Below, piece after piece: positions 9,221 through 18,624 of a stretch of DNA of 64,000 nucleotides (its first letter is position 1; each line of letters starts with the position of its first letter). Under the pieces are notes generated by a model. It made no database searches. It saw only the letters and a program-made list of their open reading frames with translations, and was not told where the DNA came from. A program made the translations under genes and the position numbers. The DNA comes from Octadecabacter antarcticus 307 (GTDB taxonomy: Bacteria; Pseudomonadota; Alphaproteobacteria; Rhodobacterales; Rhodobacteraceae): NCBI RefSeq assembly GCF_000155675.2, contig NC_020911.1:3586501-3650500 (forward strand), in the 5' to 3' direction.

Positions 9221-9236
9221 TTCCAATTTGGACAGA
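9221..9236 (+). promoter_or_regulatory. Operator-like motif, copy 3
   Basis: TTCCAATTTGGACAGA, 100 bases before the start of the ABC binding-protein gene. It shares its core with the copies at 4144 and 7179, suggesting the importer and the oxidoreductases are one regulon. Confidence 0.45.
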
Positions 9237-9335
9237 ATGGCGGAAGACCGATCACAGTTGAGGGCTTACTGTTTAGTTCAGCAGGTGCAGAGCGCCTAAG
9301 CGAATAGATCAAAATTACCAACGGGAGGAATACCA

Positions 9336-10430
9336 ATGACACAGAAAACAAAAGTGAGACTAACTTTAGGCAGCGCGGCTGTTGCGCTCCTTGCATCGGG
9401 ATTTGCGGCCGGACCTGTAGCGGCTGAGGACGGGGCCAAAGTGTTTTTCTTGCTGCCCAACAGTACAACCATTCGATTTGAGCGCCGGGACGCGCCGCTC
9501 TTTGTTGCTGCGATGGCCGAGCGCATGCCAGATGCCGAAGTGATTGTTCAAAACGGCGAAGGTGATCCAACCCGCCAACAACGGCTCGTTGAAGATGCTC
9601 TGGTACAAGGCGCTGATTTGATTGTTTACACCTCGTCTGACGCGAACTTGGCCGCTGGCGCGCTTTTGGCCGCTCAAGAAGCTGGAGTGCCAGTACTGCT
9701 TTACGAACACGATTCTGTAGGCGGACAAGCTGAAGCGCATGTTCTTTTTAACGCGTTGGCCGTTGGTCAGGCACAGGGCGCACGCGCTGCCGAGCTTATC
9801 GAAGCGATGGATCAGGATGTCGTCCGAATAGCCCGAGTGAAAGGAAATCAAGGCGAATACGGCACTGCTCAATACGAGATCGGTCAGAACGAGTTCCTTC
9901 AACCATTGATTGATGCAGGCAAAGTTGAAGTCGTCTGCGAGGCGTTCACGCCGAATTGGGACCCTACCTTGGCTCAGACCTTTGCTGAGAACTGCTTGAC
10001 CCGCACTGGTGGCGAAGTGGATATGTTCCTTGGCATGAACGACGGAACAACAGGCGGTTCGGTCGCAGCGCTGATCTCTCAAGGATATGGTCAGGATGAA
10101 ATCGTGGTGACCGGTGGCCAAGACGCGACCATCGAAGCGGTCAAGTATATTGTGCAAGGTTGGCAGGACAACACTGTCTTCAAAGACTTGCGTGTTATGG
10201 CCGACGGTGCAGCCGACGTGGCTGTTGCGATCCTCAATGGTGACGAGCTACCCGCGCAGTGGATAAATGGCGAGGTCAACAATGGATTCATGGATGTGCC
10301 GGCTGCTTTCCTTCCAGTCAACAACGTGACGATCGACAACGTCTCGAATGTTGTGGAGGCTGGCCTCTACACTTGGGAACAGCTTTGTGAGGGCGCCGAA
10401 GATACTGACATCTGCAAAGAAAACCTGTAA
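9336..10430 (+). CDS. Periplasmic sugar-binding protein of a CUT2-type ABC importer
   Basis: 364 aa. A Sec signal peptide (charged MTQKTKVR, hydrophobic core, VAA cleavage near residue 30) leads into a type-I periplasmic binding protein: FFLLPNSTTIRFERRD, then QNGEGDPTRQQRLVEDAL and GADLIVYTSSDANL typical of the ribose/xylose-binding group, and FLGMNDGTTGGSVAAL in the second lobe. GGGAGG lies 8 bases before ATG. It is first of a three-gene transporter operon (ATPase and permease follow). The ligand is probably the polyol or sugar processed by the neighbouring oxidoreductases. Confidence 0.88.
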   Translation: MTQKTKVRLTLGSAAVALLASGFAAGPVAAEDGAKVFFLLPNSTTIRFERRDAPLFVAAMAERMPDAEVIVQNGEGDPTRQQRLVEDALVQGADLIVYTSSDANLAAGALLAAQEAGVPVLLYEHDSVGGQAEAHVLFNALAVGQAQGARAAELIEAMDQDVVRIARVKGNQGEYGTAQYEIGQNEFLQPLIDAGKVEVVCEAFTPNWDPTLAQTFAENCLTRTGGEVDMFLGMNDGTTGGSVAALISQGYGQDEIVVTGGQDATIEAVKYIVQGWQDNTVFKDLRVMADGAADVAVAILNGDELPAQWINGEVNNGFMDVPAAFLPVNNVTIDNVSNVVEAGLYTWEQLCEGAEDTDICKENL

Positions 10431-10500
10431 TTTCGGCTGAATGCTATGACAGGGCGGCGGAAATCGCCGCCCATCGATATTTTCAAGGGAGGAGAAAGCT

Positions 10501-11280
10501 GTGGTGGAAAACCCAATTAGAACACCCTTGATCTCGATGCGTAACATCAAGAAGTCGTTCGGATCTGTGCACGCACTTCAAGGCGCTTCGATCGATGTTC
10601 ATGCTGGAGAAATTGTTGCTCTCGTGGGTGATAATGGTGCTGGCAAATCAACCTTGGTAAAAGTCATGGCTGGCGTTCATGGATGGGACGCTGGGGACTA
10701 TGAGTTTGAAGGTAAGCCCGTCAATATCAAGAAGCCGTCTGACGCCAATGCGCTGGGAATTCAGACTGTCTACCAGGATCTTGCACTTTGTAATAATCTC
10801 GATGCCGTCCAAAATCTTTTTATGGGTCGAGAGTTGGCGGGGCCCAAAATATTTGGTCGCCGCATCCGACGCGCCGAATGTGAAGTACGTGCTCGGGAAG
10901 TCATGACGCGCATGCGGTTGGGAAACCTATCACTGTCTCGTCCCGTTGGCGCAATGTCAGGTGGACAGCGCCAGAATATTGCGATTGCCAGATCTATCCT
11001 GTGGACTCCCAAGGTTGTGATCCTCGATGAACCAACCGCAGCTCTCAGTCATTCTGCCTCTGCTCAAGTGTCGGGTCTCATCAGAACGCTGGCGGACGAA
11101 GGTCTTGGGGTCGTTGTTGTTAGCCATGACATCCATCATTTTGTTGTCGAGGCGACAGACCGCATCGAAGTAATGCGTTTGGGCTTAAATGTTGCCAGCT
11201 TCAAATCGCAAGACGTGACGGGCGAACAAGTTGTTAACGCCATGGTTGGTGGCAAAGAAGGTGTCAATCTAGCTGGTTGA
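10501..11280 (+). CDS. ABC transporter ATP-binding protein (CUT2 type)
   Basis: 259 aa, a single nucleotide-binding domain rather than the tandem pair of RbsA/XylG, as in the FrcA-like subgroup. Walker A GDNGAGKST at 43-51, signature MSGGQ at 152-156, Walker B VVILDEP at 172-178, H-loop His at 209. It starts with GTG, preceded by GGGAGGAG at good spacing. It lies 70 bp after the binding-protein gene and 36 bp before the permease, so it is co-transcribed. Confidence 0.9.
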   Translation: MVENPIRTPLISMRNIKKSFGSVHALQGASIDVHAGEIVALVGDNGAGKSTLVKVMAGVHGWDAGDYEFEGKPVNIKKPSDANALGIQTVYQDLALCNNLDAVQNLFMGRELAGPKIFGRRIRRAECEVRAREVMTRMRLGNLSLSRPVGAMSGGQRQNIAIARSILWTPKVVILDEPTAALSHSASAQVSGLIRTLADEGLGVVVVSHDIHHFVVEATDRIEVMRLGLNVASFKSQDVTGEQVVNAMVGGKEGVNLAG

Positions 11281-11316
11281 ACGCATGCGAACATTTAGAA
11301 AAAGGAGGCTCTCGCC

Positions 11317-12525
11317 ATGCCAGAGACTTTTGCTACACCCCAGCCGGAAGTACAAAAAAAACGTACATTCGGGGAGTTGCTTTCAAGCGACCTGCGGGCT
11401 GTGCCCGTCGTCATTGGTCTTGTCGCGCTCTGGATCTTCTTTGCATCTCAAAGCGACGTGTTCCTGACGGCACGCAATCTGTCCAACCTATTGGTTCAAA
11501 GCACAGTTGTTGGCATCATGGCCCTCGGGTTGATGTTCGTGTTGCTGGTAAAAGAAATCGACTTGTCCGTTGCGGCAGTAAATGGCGTGACCGCGGTGCT
11601 GATGGCGAAGCTAATCGTTGAGTTTGGTTTTTCCCCATGGCTCTCCATTCCCGTAGCCATTATTGTCGGCGCTATCATCGGCAGCATGTCAGCTCGTTGG
11701 GTAACATTTGTTGGTGTTCCGTCGTTTGTTGTCACCTTGGGGCTTGGTTTAGCGTTGAACGGGGTCCAGTTGCTTTTGCTGCCGGATACCGCGCGCTTTG
11801 GCCTGATGGGGACTGGGGTCGAAATGATTGCGCAAGCCAAAATTGCTGGGTCTGCGGCCTGGCTCGTTCTGGCGATCGGATTGGTGGTGTTCTCTGCTCT
11901 GGTAGTTTCCGGAATGGCACGGCGTCAAAAGGCCGGGCTGAGCGTTCCAATTATGTCCGGGCTCATTTTCCCACTCGTCGGTGGCGCGGTCTTTGGCATT
12001 ATTGTGGTGTGGGTTCTCAATTCTCATCAAGGAATCCCGCTCGTCACATTGGTTTTTGCGATCCTGCTTGGTGTTGGTGGATATGTTCTAAAAGAAACCA
12101 CGTTCGGCCTTCATCTTTATGCCGTCGGCAATAACGACGAGGCCGCGCGTCGTGCCGGCATTAAGGTCGACAACATCAAAATGGGGGCGTTCGCTATTGC
12201 TGGAGGAGTTGCCGCACTGGCTGGTGTGATCGCTGCATCCAGGACTTTGGGCGTTGGGGTTTTTTCCGGTGGTGGAATTGGTGGTGGTACGCTGCTGCTG
12301 GAATCCATCGCTGCGGCCGTCATTGGGGGCGTCAGCCTGTTTGGTGGGCGCGGATCCATCCACGCGGCGCTGCTTGGCGCGCTCGTTATTGGGTCCGTGC
12401 AGAATGGATTGAATCTCATGGGGGTAGAAAACGAAATTCGTCTGATCGTCACGGGCCTCCTGCTCGTCTTGGCCGTTTCTATCGACAAACTGATCGAGAG
12501 ATTTACAGGCCAGCAAAGCTTTTAG
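11317..12525 (+). CDS. ABC transporter permease (CUT2 type, xylose/ribose permease family)
   Basis: 402 aa, strongly hydrophobic with about ten membrane segments. Motifs typical of the RbsC/XylH family: LMFVLLVKEIDLSVAAVNG (the EIDLSVG-like signature) near residue 75, FGLHLYAVGNNDEAARRAGI, and GGGTLLLESIAAAVIGGVSLFGGRGS near the C-terminus. AGGAGG lies about 8 bases before the ATG. It completes the importer. A decayed IS region begins 40 bp downstream. Confidence 0.9.
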   Translation: MPETFATPQPEVQKKRTFGELLSSDLRAVPVVIGLVALWIFFASQSDVFLTARNLSNLLVQSTVVGIMALGLMFVLLVKEIDLSVAAVNGVTAVLMAKLIVEFGFSPWLSIPVAIIVGAIIGSMSARWVTFVGVPSFVVTLGLGLALNGVQLLLLPDTARFGLMGTGVEMIAQAKIAGSAAWLVLAIGLVVFSALVVSGMARRQKAGLSVPIMSGLIFPLVGGAVFGIIVVWVLNSHQGIPLVTLVFAILLGVGGYVLKETTFGLHLYAVGNNDEAARRAGIKVDNIKMGAFAIAGGVAALAGVIAASRTLGVGVFSGGGIGGGTLLLESIAAAVIGGVSLFGGRGSIHAALLGALVIGSVQNGLNLMGVENEIRLIVTGLLLVLAVSIDKLIERFTGQQSF

Positions 12526-12619
12526 CGCCACTCCCAACAAAGAGGATTTTTTAATACTCAAGGTGGGCTTTGTTGCACAAATCGCCCTTATGGCGTGCTT
12601 CCCCTGACCCCTGACGGAT

Positions 12620-13591
12620 TCAGCCTACAGTAACGGTGTTTGGGATGCCAAGGGCGGTGAAGCCGTTGAGTATCGCGGCACGGATTTGGACTTCCGCAAC
12701 TTGCCGGTCAAAGTCTCGTGCGGCCAGGCGCTGCCCGAGTAGTTTCAAACAATGCATCTTTGTCTCAACACGACTCCTGCGGTGGTATCCGCTCAAGCGA
12801 CGCCATTGAGCGCGGCCGAGATCCTTTGAGGACTGTACCGCTTCGTTTCGGGCTCTGGCCCCCAGCGTATCCGGCTTCCATAGCTTGGCATTCTTGCGTG
12901 GCGGGATGACAGCACGGGCATTGCGGGCCGCAATCGCATCATGGCATTTGCGGGTGTCATATGCCCCATCTGCTGTGACACTGCCAATCTTCTGATCTGG
13001 TGTGATCTGACCGAGAAGGTTGGGCAACATGGGTGGGTCTCCAATGCTGCTACTCGTCACTTCGACCGCGCGTATCTCCAACGTTTCTTCATCAATCCCT
13101 ATATGTATCTTGCGCCACACCCGACGTTTCGGCCCGCCATGCTTGCGAGCGTTCCACTCACCTTCGCCCTCAACTTTGATGCCGGTACTGTCGATAAGGA
13201 GGTTTAGCGGGCCCTTTGAGCCCTGATACGGGATGGTAACCGATAGCCTTTTCTGACGCCGACATAACGTGCTGAAGTCTGGGACCTCCCAGTCAAGGTC
13301 GATCAATTTCAACAGGCTTTCCACAAAGCCCGTCGCCTGCCTCAAAGGCATTCCGAACAGCACTTTCAACGTGAGACAGGCTTGGATCGCCGCATCGCTA
13401 TAGCGTGGCTGGCGGCCCCGTTTGCCCCCCTCTCATGGTTTGCAAACAAACCACTGCCGGGCAACGGTAGGCGCAGCTTTCCAAGTGACCTCTGGGTTAA
13501 ACCAAATGGTCAGTGACCCGCGTCGCTTCAGGGCCTTGTTATACTCAGGCCAGTTCCTCGTGCGGTAAATCGGGGCGATAGGTTTACTCAT
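12620..13591 (-). pseudogene. IS5-family transposase, interrupted by a mini-element
   Basis: From ATG at 13591 the coding strand reads MSKPIAPIYRTRNW, then TIWFNPEVTWKAAPT. It is broken at 13466-13428 by a 39-nt hairpin element and resumes GKRGRQPRYSDAAIQ through the DDE core (LLIDSTGIK, VTADGAYDTR, YHRRSRVETKMHC) to the stop at 12620. Removing the element gives an uninterrupted 310-codon frame. With it in place the frame is kept but meets TGA inside the element. An internal ATG at 13369 would give a 249-aa protein lacking the N-terminus. DDE transposases of this type cut and join IS ends. Confidence 0.8.
13428..13466 (-). repeat. Hairpin mini-element in IS5-A transposase
   Basis: 39 nt; on the minus strand CGTTGCCCGGCAG, stem TGGTTTG/CAAACCA, then TGAGAGGG. 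It sits between codon fragments of APT and GKRG; removal restores the frame. It introduces an in-frame TGA. Flank at its 5' end: TAC. Confidence 0.85.
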
Positions 13592-13817
13592 GACGCCAGC
13601 TACCATGCTGGATTTACAACATGAATCCCTGATACGAGACTATTTGTGCAACAAAGCCATGCCGCTTCGCCAGACAACTGGTTTTGTCCAGAGCCTGTTG
13701 CAGCTGGCTGGTCTGGACTGGGTAGCACCGGATTTCAGCACCTTATGTCGCAGCCAGCAAACACTGAACGTGCGCCTGCCGTATCGCGGCTGCACGGGGC
13801 CACTGAACCTCCTCATC

Positions 13818-13905
13818 CCCTCTCATGGTTTGTAGGCAAACCACTGTCCCGTTCACTGTCCCGTTGCCGGCAACACATGCAAAGCATGTGTGAGAGGGGG
13901 CAGTG
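13818..13905 (-). repeat. Hairpin mini-element with a second copy nested in it
   Basis: The outer copy (minus orientation) has stem TGGTTTG.../..CAAACCA and lies exactly at LLI|DSTGIK, the same site as the copy at 32428-32466. Its 3' arm is interrupted by an inner, oppositely oriented copy (13862-13898) and a 12-bp tandem duplication (CACTGTCCCGTT twice). Flank of the CATTG-type end: GTC. Confidence 0.8.
13862..13898 (+). repeat. Hairpin mini-element (inner, nested)
   Basis: 37 nt: CGTTGCCGGCA, stem ACACATGC/GCATGTGT, TGAGAGGG. Inserted into the arm of the outer copy, showing that the elements were mobile more than once. Confidence 0.8.
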
Positions 13906-13961
13906 GACAGCACGGGGATCAAAAAGCCGAAGGTGAAGGCGAGTGGAATGCCCGCAAGCAC

Positions 13962-13998
13962 TCCTCTCACACATGCAAGTATGTGTTGCCGAGCAAAG
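13962..13998 (-). repeat. Hairpin mini-element in IS5-B
   Basis: 37 nt between RKH and GGPKRR codons. Stem ACACATGC/GTATGTGT (one mismatch). CATTG end diverged to CTTTG; flank GCC. Confidence 0.8.
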
Positions 13999-14037
13999 GG
14001 CGGCCCCAAACGCCGTATCTGGCGTAAGATACATATA

Positions 14038-14077
14038 CCGTGCCCGGCAGGGCATTGCATTGCAATGTCCCGAGAGG
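14038..14077 (+). repeat. Hairpin mini-element in IS5-B
   Basis: 40 nt between KIHI (ATA) and GIDE. 5' arm CCGTGCCCGGCAG, stem GGCATTGCA/TGCAATGTC, end CGAGAGG. Confidence 0.8.
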
Positions 14078-14113
14078 GGCATCGACGAGGCAACGCTGGA
14101 GGTTCGGGCGGTC

Positions 14114-14152
14114 CATTGCCGACAGGCGATTGCAACGCAATCTGCCGAGAGG
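14114..14152 (+). repeat. Hairpin mini-element in IS5-B
   Basis: 39 nt, CATTGCCGACAG, stem GATTGC/GCAATC, TGCCGAGAGG. It lies between GTC (V) and GAG (E). Being 13 codons long it reads through as a 13-residue insertion; flank GTC. Confidence 0.85.
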
Positions 14153-14245
14153 GAGGTCACCAGCAGCAACATCGGGGATGCTCCCGTATTGCCCGAACTC
14201 CTGAACCAAATCCCACCCGATCAGGCCATCGGCAGTGTCACCGCA

Positions 14246-14282
14246 CCCTCCCATGCATGTAAACATGCATTGCCGGGAAATG
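14246..14282 (-). repeat. Hairpin mini-element in IS5-B
   Basis: 37 nt between GCA (A) and GAT (D) of the TADGAYDTR motif, i.e. immediately before a catalytic Asp codon. Stem ATGCATG/CATGCAT; flank ATC. Confidence 0.85.
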
Positions 14283-14494
14283 GATGGAGCGTATGACACG
14301 CGCAAATGCCACGAGGCGATTGCCGCCCGAGATGCCCACGCGGTGATCCCACCGCGTAAGAATGCCAAACCCTGGAAACCGATGAGTGCTGGAGCAATTG
14401 CCCGCAACGATGCGGTCAATTCACAACGATATCTGGGTCGCACACTGTGGCGACGCTGGAGCGGATACCACCGCCGAAGCCGCGTCGAAACGAA

Positions 14495-14531
14495 CCCTCT
14501 CACACATGCGAGCATGTGCTGCCGGGCAATG
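14495..14531 (-). repeat. Hairpin mini-element in IS5-B
   Basis: 37 nt splitting the Lys codon of RVETKMHC. Stem ACACATGC/GCATGTGC; flank ATC. It is followed at once by a 9-bp tandem repeat. Confidence 0.85.
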
Positions 14532-14532
14532 G

Positions 14533-14568
14533 ATGCATTGTATGCATTGTATGCATTGTATGCATTGT
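14533..14568 (+). repeat. Tandem repeat, ATGCATTGT x4
   Basis: Four perfect copies of a 9-mer, in frame (Met-His-Cys repeated), where the intact homologue has one. Local slippage duplication directly beside a mini-element. Confidence 0.9.
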
Positions 14569-14745
14569 ATGAAACTACTTGGCCAATCTCTGATGGCGAG
14601 AGACTTCGAAAGGCAGGTCGCAGAAATCCAAATGCGCATCGCCGTGCTGAACCGCTACACTGCTCTAGGCATACCTGTCACAGAGCCAGTAGAATAAATC
14701 CGTCTGAACCGCCCCGGCTTTACCGGAGGGTGATTTATTCAATGA

Positions 14746-15691
<946 letters not shown>

Positions 15692-15695
<4 letters not shown>

Positions 15696-16042
15696 TTGCG
15701 AAACGGGCGGTCGAGCTCCGCCTGTGCAAAATACGCCGACGCCTTACGCAAAATCTCATTGGCTTGACGCAGTTCGCGGTTCTCACGCTCAAGTTCCTTG
15801 ATCCGCGCCTTCTCAGCGCTGGTAGGCTCTGGCCGTTCGCCGCCATCGCGCTGGACCTGACGGGCCCAAACGCGAAGGCTGTCCGGTGAACAACCCAATT
15901 TACCCGCGATCGCCGTCAGCGCCGCAGCTTCGCTCTGATATTCATCGCGGTGTTCCATAAGCAGCCGAACCGCACGCTCGCGGAACTCAGGTGAATACGG
16001 CTTCGAGGTCTTCTTCTTTTGTGTCTGTTCCATAACGGGCAA
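15692..16042 (-). CDS. IS3 orfA (transposase helix-turn-helix subunit)
   Basis: 116 aa. N-terminal basic tail and HTH (SPEFRERAVRLLMEHRDEY, GCSPDSLRVWARQVQRD) followed by a leucine-zipper-like coiled coil (KARIKELERENRELRQANEILRKASAYF). It is intact and overlaps orfB by ATGA. OrfA binds IS ends and regulates or fuses with OrfB. Confidence 0.9.
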
Positions 16043-16152
16043 TTCTCCGAGAGTTTTGCCCTCCGGTAAAGCCGGGCCGGTTCAGTCTGGGGAAAGGGGA
16101 AGCACACCCCTCATTGGATTTGTGCAACAAAGCCTAACAAAGGAAACACCTC

Positions 16153-16482
16153 TTAGATCAAATACTCTGACAAGTCATGACCAGTCTCAAGCAGTTTAAG
16201 AAGCCAAAGAGGCCTGCGGCCTCGTCCACTCCAGGTTTGCTCAGGGTCACCTGGATTACGATATAAAGGCGGGTAGCTCATTTTGCCGCCCTTATTGAGC
16301 GTTGGGGCACCCATAATTTCATCAAGGCCAAGGCCGTATTCAGCGGCAACAGATTCCAGCTTCGCACGCGCTTCTTGGCGAAGCTGCGTCTCTCGAGTGG
16401 CGACAGCCAGCGCCGCCTCTTTTTGAAGCTGCTTGAGTTTGGACAAGCTCAATTCGCGTAAATTCATAATATCTTCCATCAA
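16153..16482 (-). CDS. H-NS-family nucleoid-associated protein
   Basis: 109 aa. N-terminal coiled coil rich in Lys/Leu/Glu (LRELSLSKLKQLQKEAALAV) for oligomerisation, and a C-terminal DNA-binding loop RGRRPLWLLKLLETGHDLSEYLI of the alphaproteobacterial H-NS type. It probably silences AT-rich foreign DNA. It is the one intact gene between IS5-B and the IS21 remnant. Start could be any of the Met codons within the first seven codons (16482-16464). Confidence 0.85.
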   Translation of the reverse strand: MMEDIMNLRELSLSKLKQLQKEAALAVATRETQLRQEARAKLESVAAEYGLGLDEIMGAPTLNKGGKMSYPPLYRNPGDPEQTWSGRGRRPLWLLKLLETGHDLSEYLI

Positions 16483-16484
16483 TT

Positions 16485-16829
16485 AAGCTTTCATTTTACC
16501 ACTGAAAAATTTTTGTTTAGTAAAAAGAATGAATTCAAAAATCAATATTCCTTGGTTAGAGATTGATACGATATGTGAACGCCACCCTCTCAAAAAATTT
16601 ATATGTTGGAAAAATCAAAAGACAAACGAAGCAGGCGGGTATATCGTATAGCCTTTCGGATATGTCACACTGCGGCCTTTGTCGCAAAAAACCGTAAAGC
16701 TGATTGGGGGATGCCATACTCAGGGACCCGTTCTACGAAGCGGCCCACCTCATCTGGGTTTTGCTTCGGCCGCGAAAGCCCTGTATGGATGGCTCCTGCA
16801 TAGCAAGACATATTTGATCAGATTTGTGC
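16485..16829. other. AT-rich stretch without a recognised gene
   Basis: About 345 bp between the H-NS-like gene and the istB remnant. The first 130 bases are AT-rich and may hold the H-NS gene promoter. The small reading frames match nothing I recognise and may be IS21 debris. Confidence 0.35.
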
Positions 16830-17494
16830 ATTTGTCAGAAGCAGTCATGTGTTCCCGCTGCCCGGCAGTTGATTGCAAGGCAATCAATGAGAGGGGCCTG
16901 TTTGCGCGTCCGGTTCCCGGCCTACAAGGACCTCTCAGGCTTCGACTTTGCAGCCAGCGAGATCAATGAGGCCACCATGCGCCAGTTGCACAAATGCGAG
17001 TTCATGGATGGGGCACAGAACATCGTGCTGATTGGGGGTCCTGGCACAGGCAAAACTCTTGCAGCCACAGCCCTCAGCGTTCAGGCTGTCGAGCATTACA
17101 GTCGAAAGGTGCGCTTCTTCTCGACCATTGAACTGGTCAATGCGCTTGAATTGGAAAAAGCAAAAGGCAAAGCGGGACATCTTGCTGAAAGCTTGATCTC
17201 GTGATCCTTGACGAGCTCGGCTATCTGCCGTTCAGCGCGTCGGGCGGGGCGATACTCTTCCATCTGCTGAGCAAATTCTATGAGCGAACCAGCGTGGTCA
17301 TTACCACAAACCTCAGCTTCAGCGAATTGGCCACGGTCTTCGCGATGCCAAGATGACCACTGCCTTGCTCGACCATCTTACGCACCGCTGCCACATATTG
17401 GAGACCGGAAATGACAGTTTCCACCTCAAGGCAAGCTCAGCTGAAATGGCTCGGAAAAAGAAGGAGGCCAGTAATGTCTTGACCCCGACATGAA
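16830..17494 (+). pseudogene. IS21 istB (AAA+ helper ATPase) remnant
   Basis: LRVRFPAYKDLSGFDFAASE, then Walker A GGPGTGKT, FFSTIELVNALE, then after a small deletion and frame change VILDELGYLPFSASGGA (Walker B), [12 protein letters not shown] and [16 protein letters not shown]. This is clearly IstB of an IS21 element but with at least two frameshifts. A mini-element (16856-16895) interrupts the N-terminal part. The istA partner is missing here; a fragment lies at 23625. Confidence 0.85.
16856..16895 (+). repeat. Hairpin mini-element upstream in istB remnant
   Basis: About 40 nt: CGCTGCCCGGCAG, stem TTGATTGC/GCAATCAA, TGAGAGGG. It is the only copy outside IS3/IS5 genes; flank TCC. Confidence 0.8.
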
Positions 17495-17589
17495 CCAAGA
17501 AACATAACTTAGAGGTGGCTCACTTCTCGATGGAAAACTTGGCTCACTTCTGCGTGTAAATTAACAGGTGGGCATATAACTGTCCAATT

Positions 17590-17881
17590 AAAACAGTACG
17601 GTAGGTTGAAACAGAACAGCATTATAGATAGTGGAGAAGGCATACCCGCAAGCGACAAGCAGGCGTCATTCGGCAGATTTCCTCAATTTAACATCGAGAA
17701 CCGTGCAGCAACAGGAGGCACCGGTCTTGGTCTCAGCATTGTTAAGGCGATTGAAAAAAACCAAGGTGGAAAAATTAGTTTTGAAAGCCAAGAAGGGTTG
17801 GGTGTGACATTTCATGTCGATCTGCCCATTGTTGTTGATGGAGCTGTGGAGACAGCGAGCAAAAGCGGAAGTGACTTATGA
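17590..17881 (+). pseudogene. Histidine kinase, C-terminal ATPase fragment
   Basis: Only the end of a HATPase_c domain survives: DSGEGIPASDKQ (G1 box), GGTGLGLSIVKAI (G2 box), GKISFESQEGLGVTFHVDLPI. The dimerisation/His and N-box regions are lost to IS21 debris. The stop overlaps the next gene's start (ATGA at 17878-17881), so this was the kinase of an operon with the response regulator. Confidence 0.8.
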
Positions 17882-18252
17882 TTATTTTACATGTGGAAGA
17901 TGACGAAGACATCCGCGACATAGCGAAGATGGCACTTGAGATGATGCGTGATTTTACCGTTATACAGCAGGATTGTGGTGAAGCAGCAATTGCGATTGCA
18001 GCAGAGACAAAGCCTGACCTTTTGCTGTTAGATGTCATGATGCCGGGTAAAACCGGCCCAGAAACCCTCATTGAGCTGAGGAAATTCGAACACCTGGCGA
18101 ATACTCCAGCTATCTATATGACCGCAAGGGTTCAGCCGAGCGAGATATATCAGCTCAAGAGAACTGGAGCTTTAGGTGTAATAGAAAAGCCTTTTGACCC
18201 AGTGACCTTGGGCCAGGACATTAAGGATCTGTTGGACGAGCAATCCAAATAG
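17878..18252 (+). CDS. Single-domain response regulator (CheY-like)
   Basis: 124 aa receiver domain only. Acidic pair D8/D9, phospho-acceptor D52 in LLLLDVMMPGKTGP, Thr/Ser in YMTAR, and Lys in EKPFDP. No output domain, so it may shuttle phosphate or inhibit by binding. It is coupled to the truncated kinase and convergent with the Hpt/receiver pair. Confidence 0.9.
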   Translation: MIILHVEDDEDIRDIAKMALEMMRDFTVIQQDCGEAAIAIAAETKPDLLLLDVMMPGKTGPETLIELRKFEHLANTPAIYMTARVQPSEIYQLKRTGALGVIEKPFDPVTLGQDIKDLLDEQSK

Positions 18253-18285
18253 TCTTTAATTAAACTGTGCGAAATACGTTGGCCG

Positions 18286-18624
18286 TTAAGCTGCAGGATT
18301 TGTTGCTTCCATCGAACATTCCAGAAACGCAATAATTTCTAAATAGACATCTCTATATTGGGTCGCTTCATTTGCGCGCAGCGAAATAAGTTTGGTTTCT
18401 GTGTCTTTCGCACAATCACCAAGATCGCTGAAGCCCAATATGCCCGCAGACCCTGAAATTTTATGCAACGTTGCTTCGATGAGAACGAGGTACTGATCCG
18501 CCTGGTCATCAGATTGAATCGCTAGCTCAAGGTTATGTTGAATAGTGTCCCAACGTTCGGATAAAAGAAGGAGAAAACGATTTCGTATCGGCGCGAGACC
18601 GTTGTCCAAGTCAGGCTTGATCAT
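18286..18624 (-). CDS. Hpt phosphotransfer protein
   Basis: 112 aa, helical. The Hpt motif LHKISGSAGILGF places the phospho-accepting His at residue 54. Start ATG overlaps the upstream receiver gene's stop (ATGA at 18621-18624), indicating a stoichiometric pair. It would pass phosphate between receivers in a phosphorelay. Confidence 0.85.
   Translation of the reverse strand: MIKPDLDNGLAPIRNRFLLLLSERWDTIQHNLELAIQSDDQADQYLVLIEATLHKISGSAGILGFSDLGDCAKDTETKLISLRANEATQYRDVYLEIIAFLECSMEATNPAA

Larger units (their letters stand above)
12566..13658 (-). mobile_element. IS5-family element A (complete ends)
   Basis: Bounded by GGCTTTGTTGCACAA at 12566 and its inverted copy ending at 13658 (TTGTGCAACAAAGCC). 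One transposase gene on the minus strand fills it. Its right end abuts the interior of a second IS5 copy (13659 onward) with no recognisable target duplication, so sequence was deleted at this junction. One 39-nt hairpin mini-element interrupts the transposase near its N-terminus. Confidence 0.85.
13659..14698 (+). pseudogene. IS5-family transposase riddled with hairpin mini-elements
   Basis: Aligned to the IS5-A transposase, the coding sequence runs MPLRQTTGFVQSLLQL ... GPLNLLI, DSTGIK, ... EWNARKH, GGPKRR, KIHI, GIDEATLEVRAV, EVTSSNIGD, GSVTA, DGAYDTRKC, ... RRSRVETK, MHC ... PVTEPVE. Between these blocks lie mini-elements at 13818, 13962, 14038, 14114, 14246 and 14495 (one nested). All are cleanly removable. 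A 2-nt insertion after GIK (near 13921) and a fourfold 9-bp repeat (14533-14568) are separate decay events. Not functional as it stands. Confidence 0.8.
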
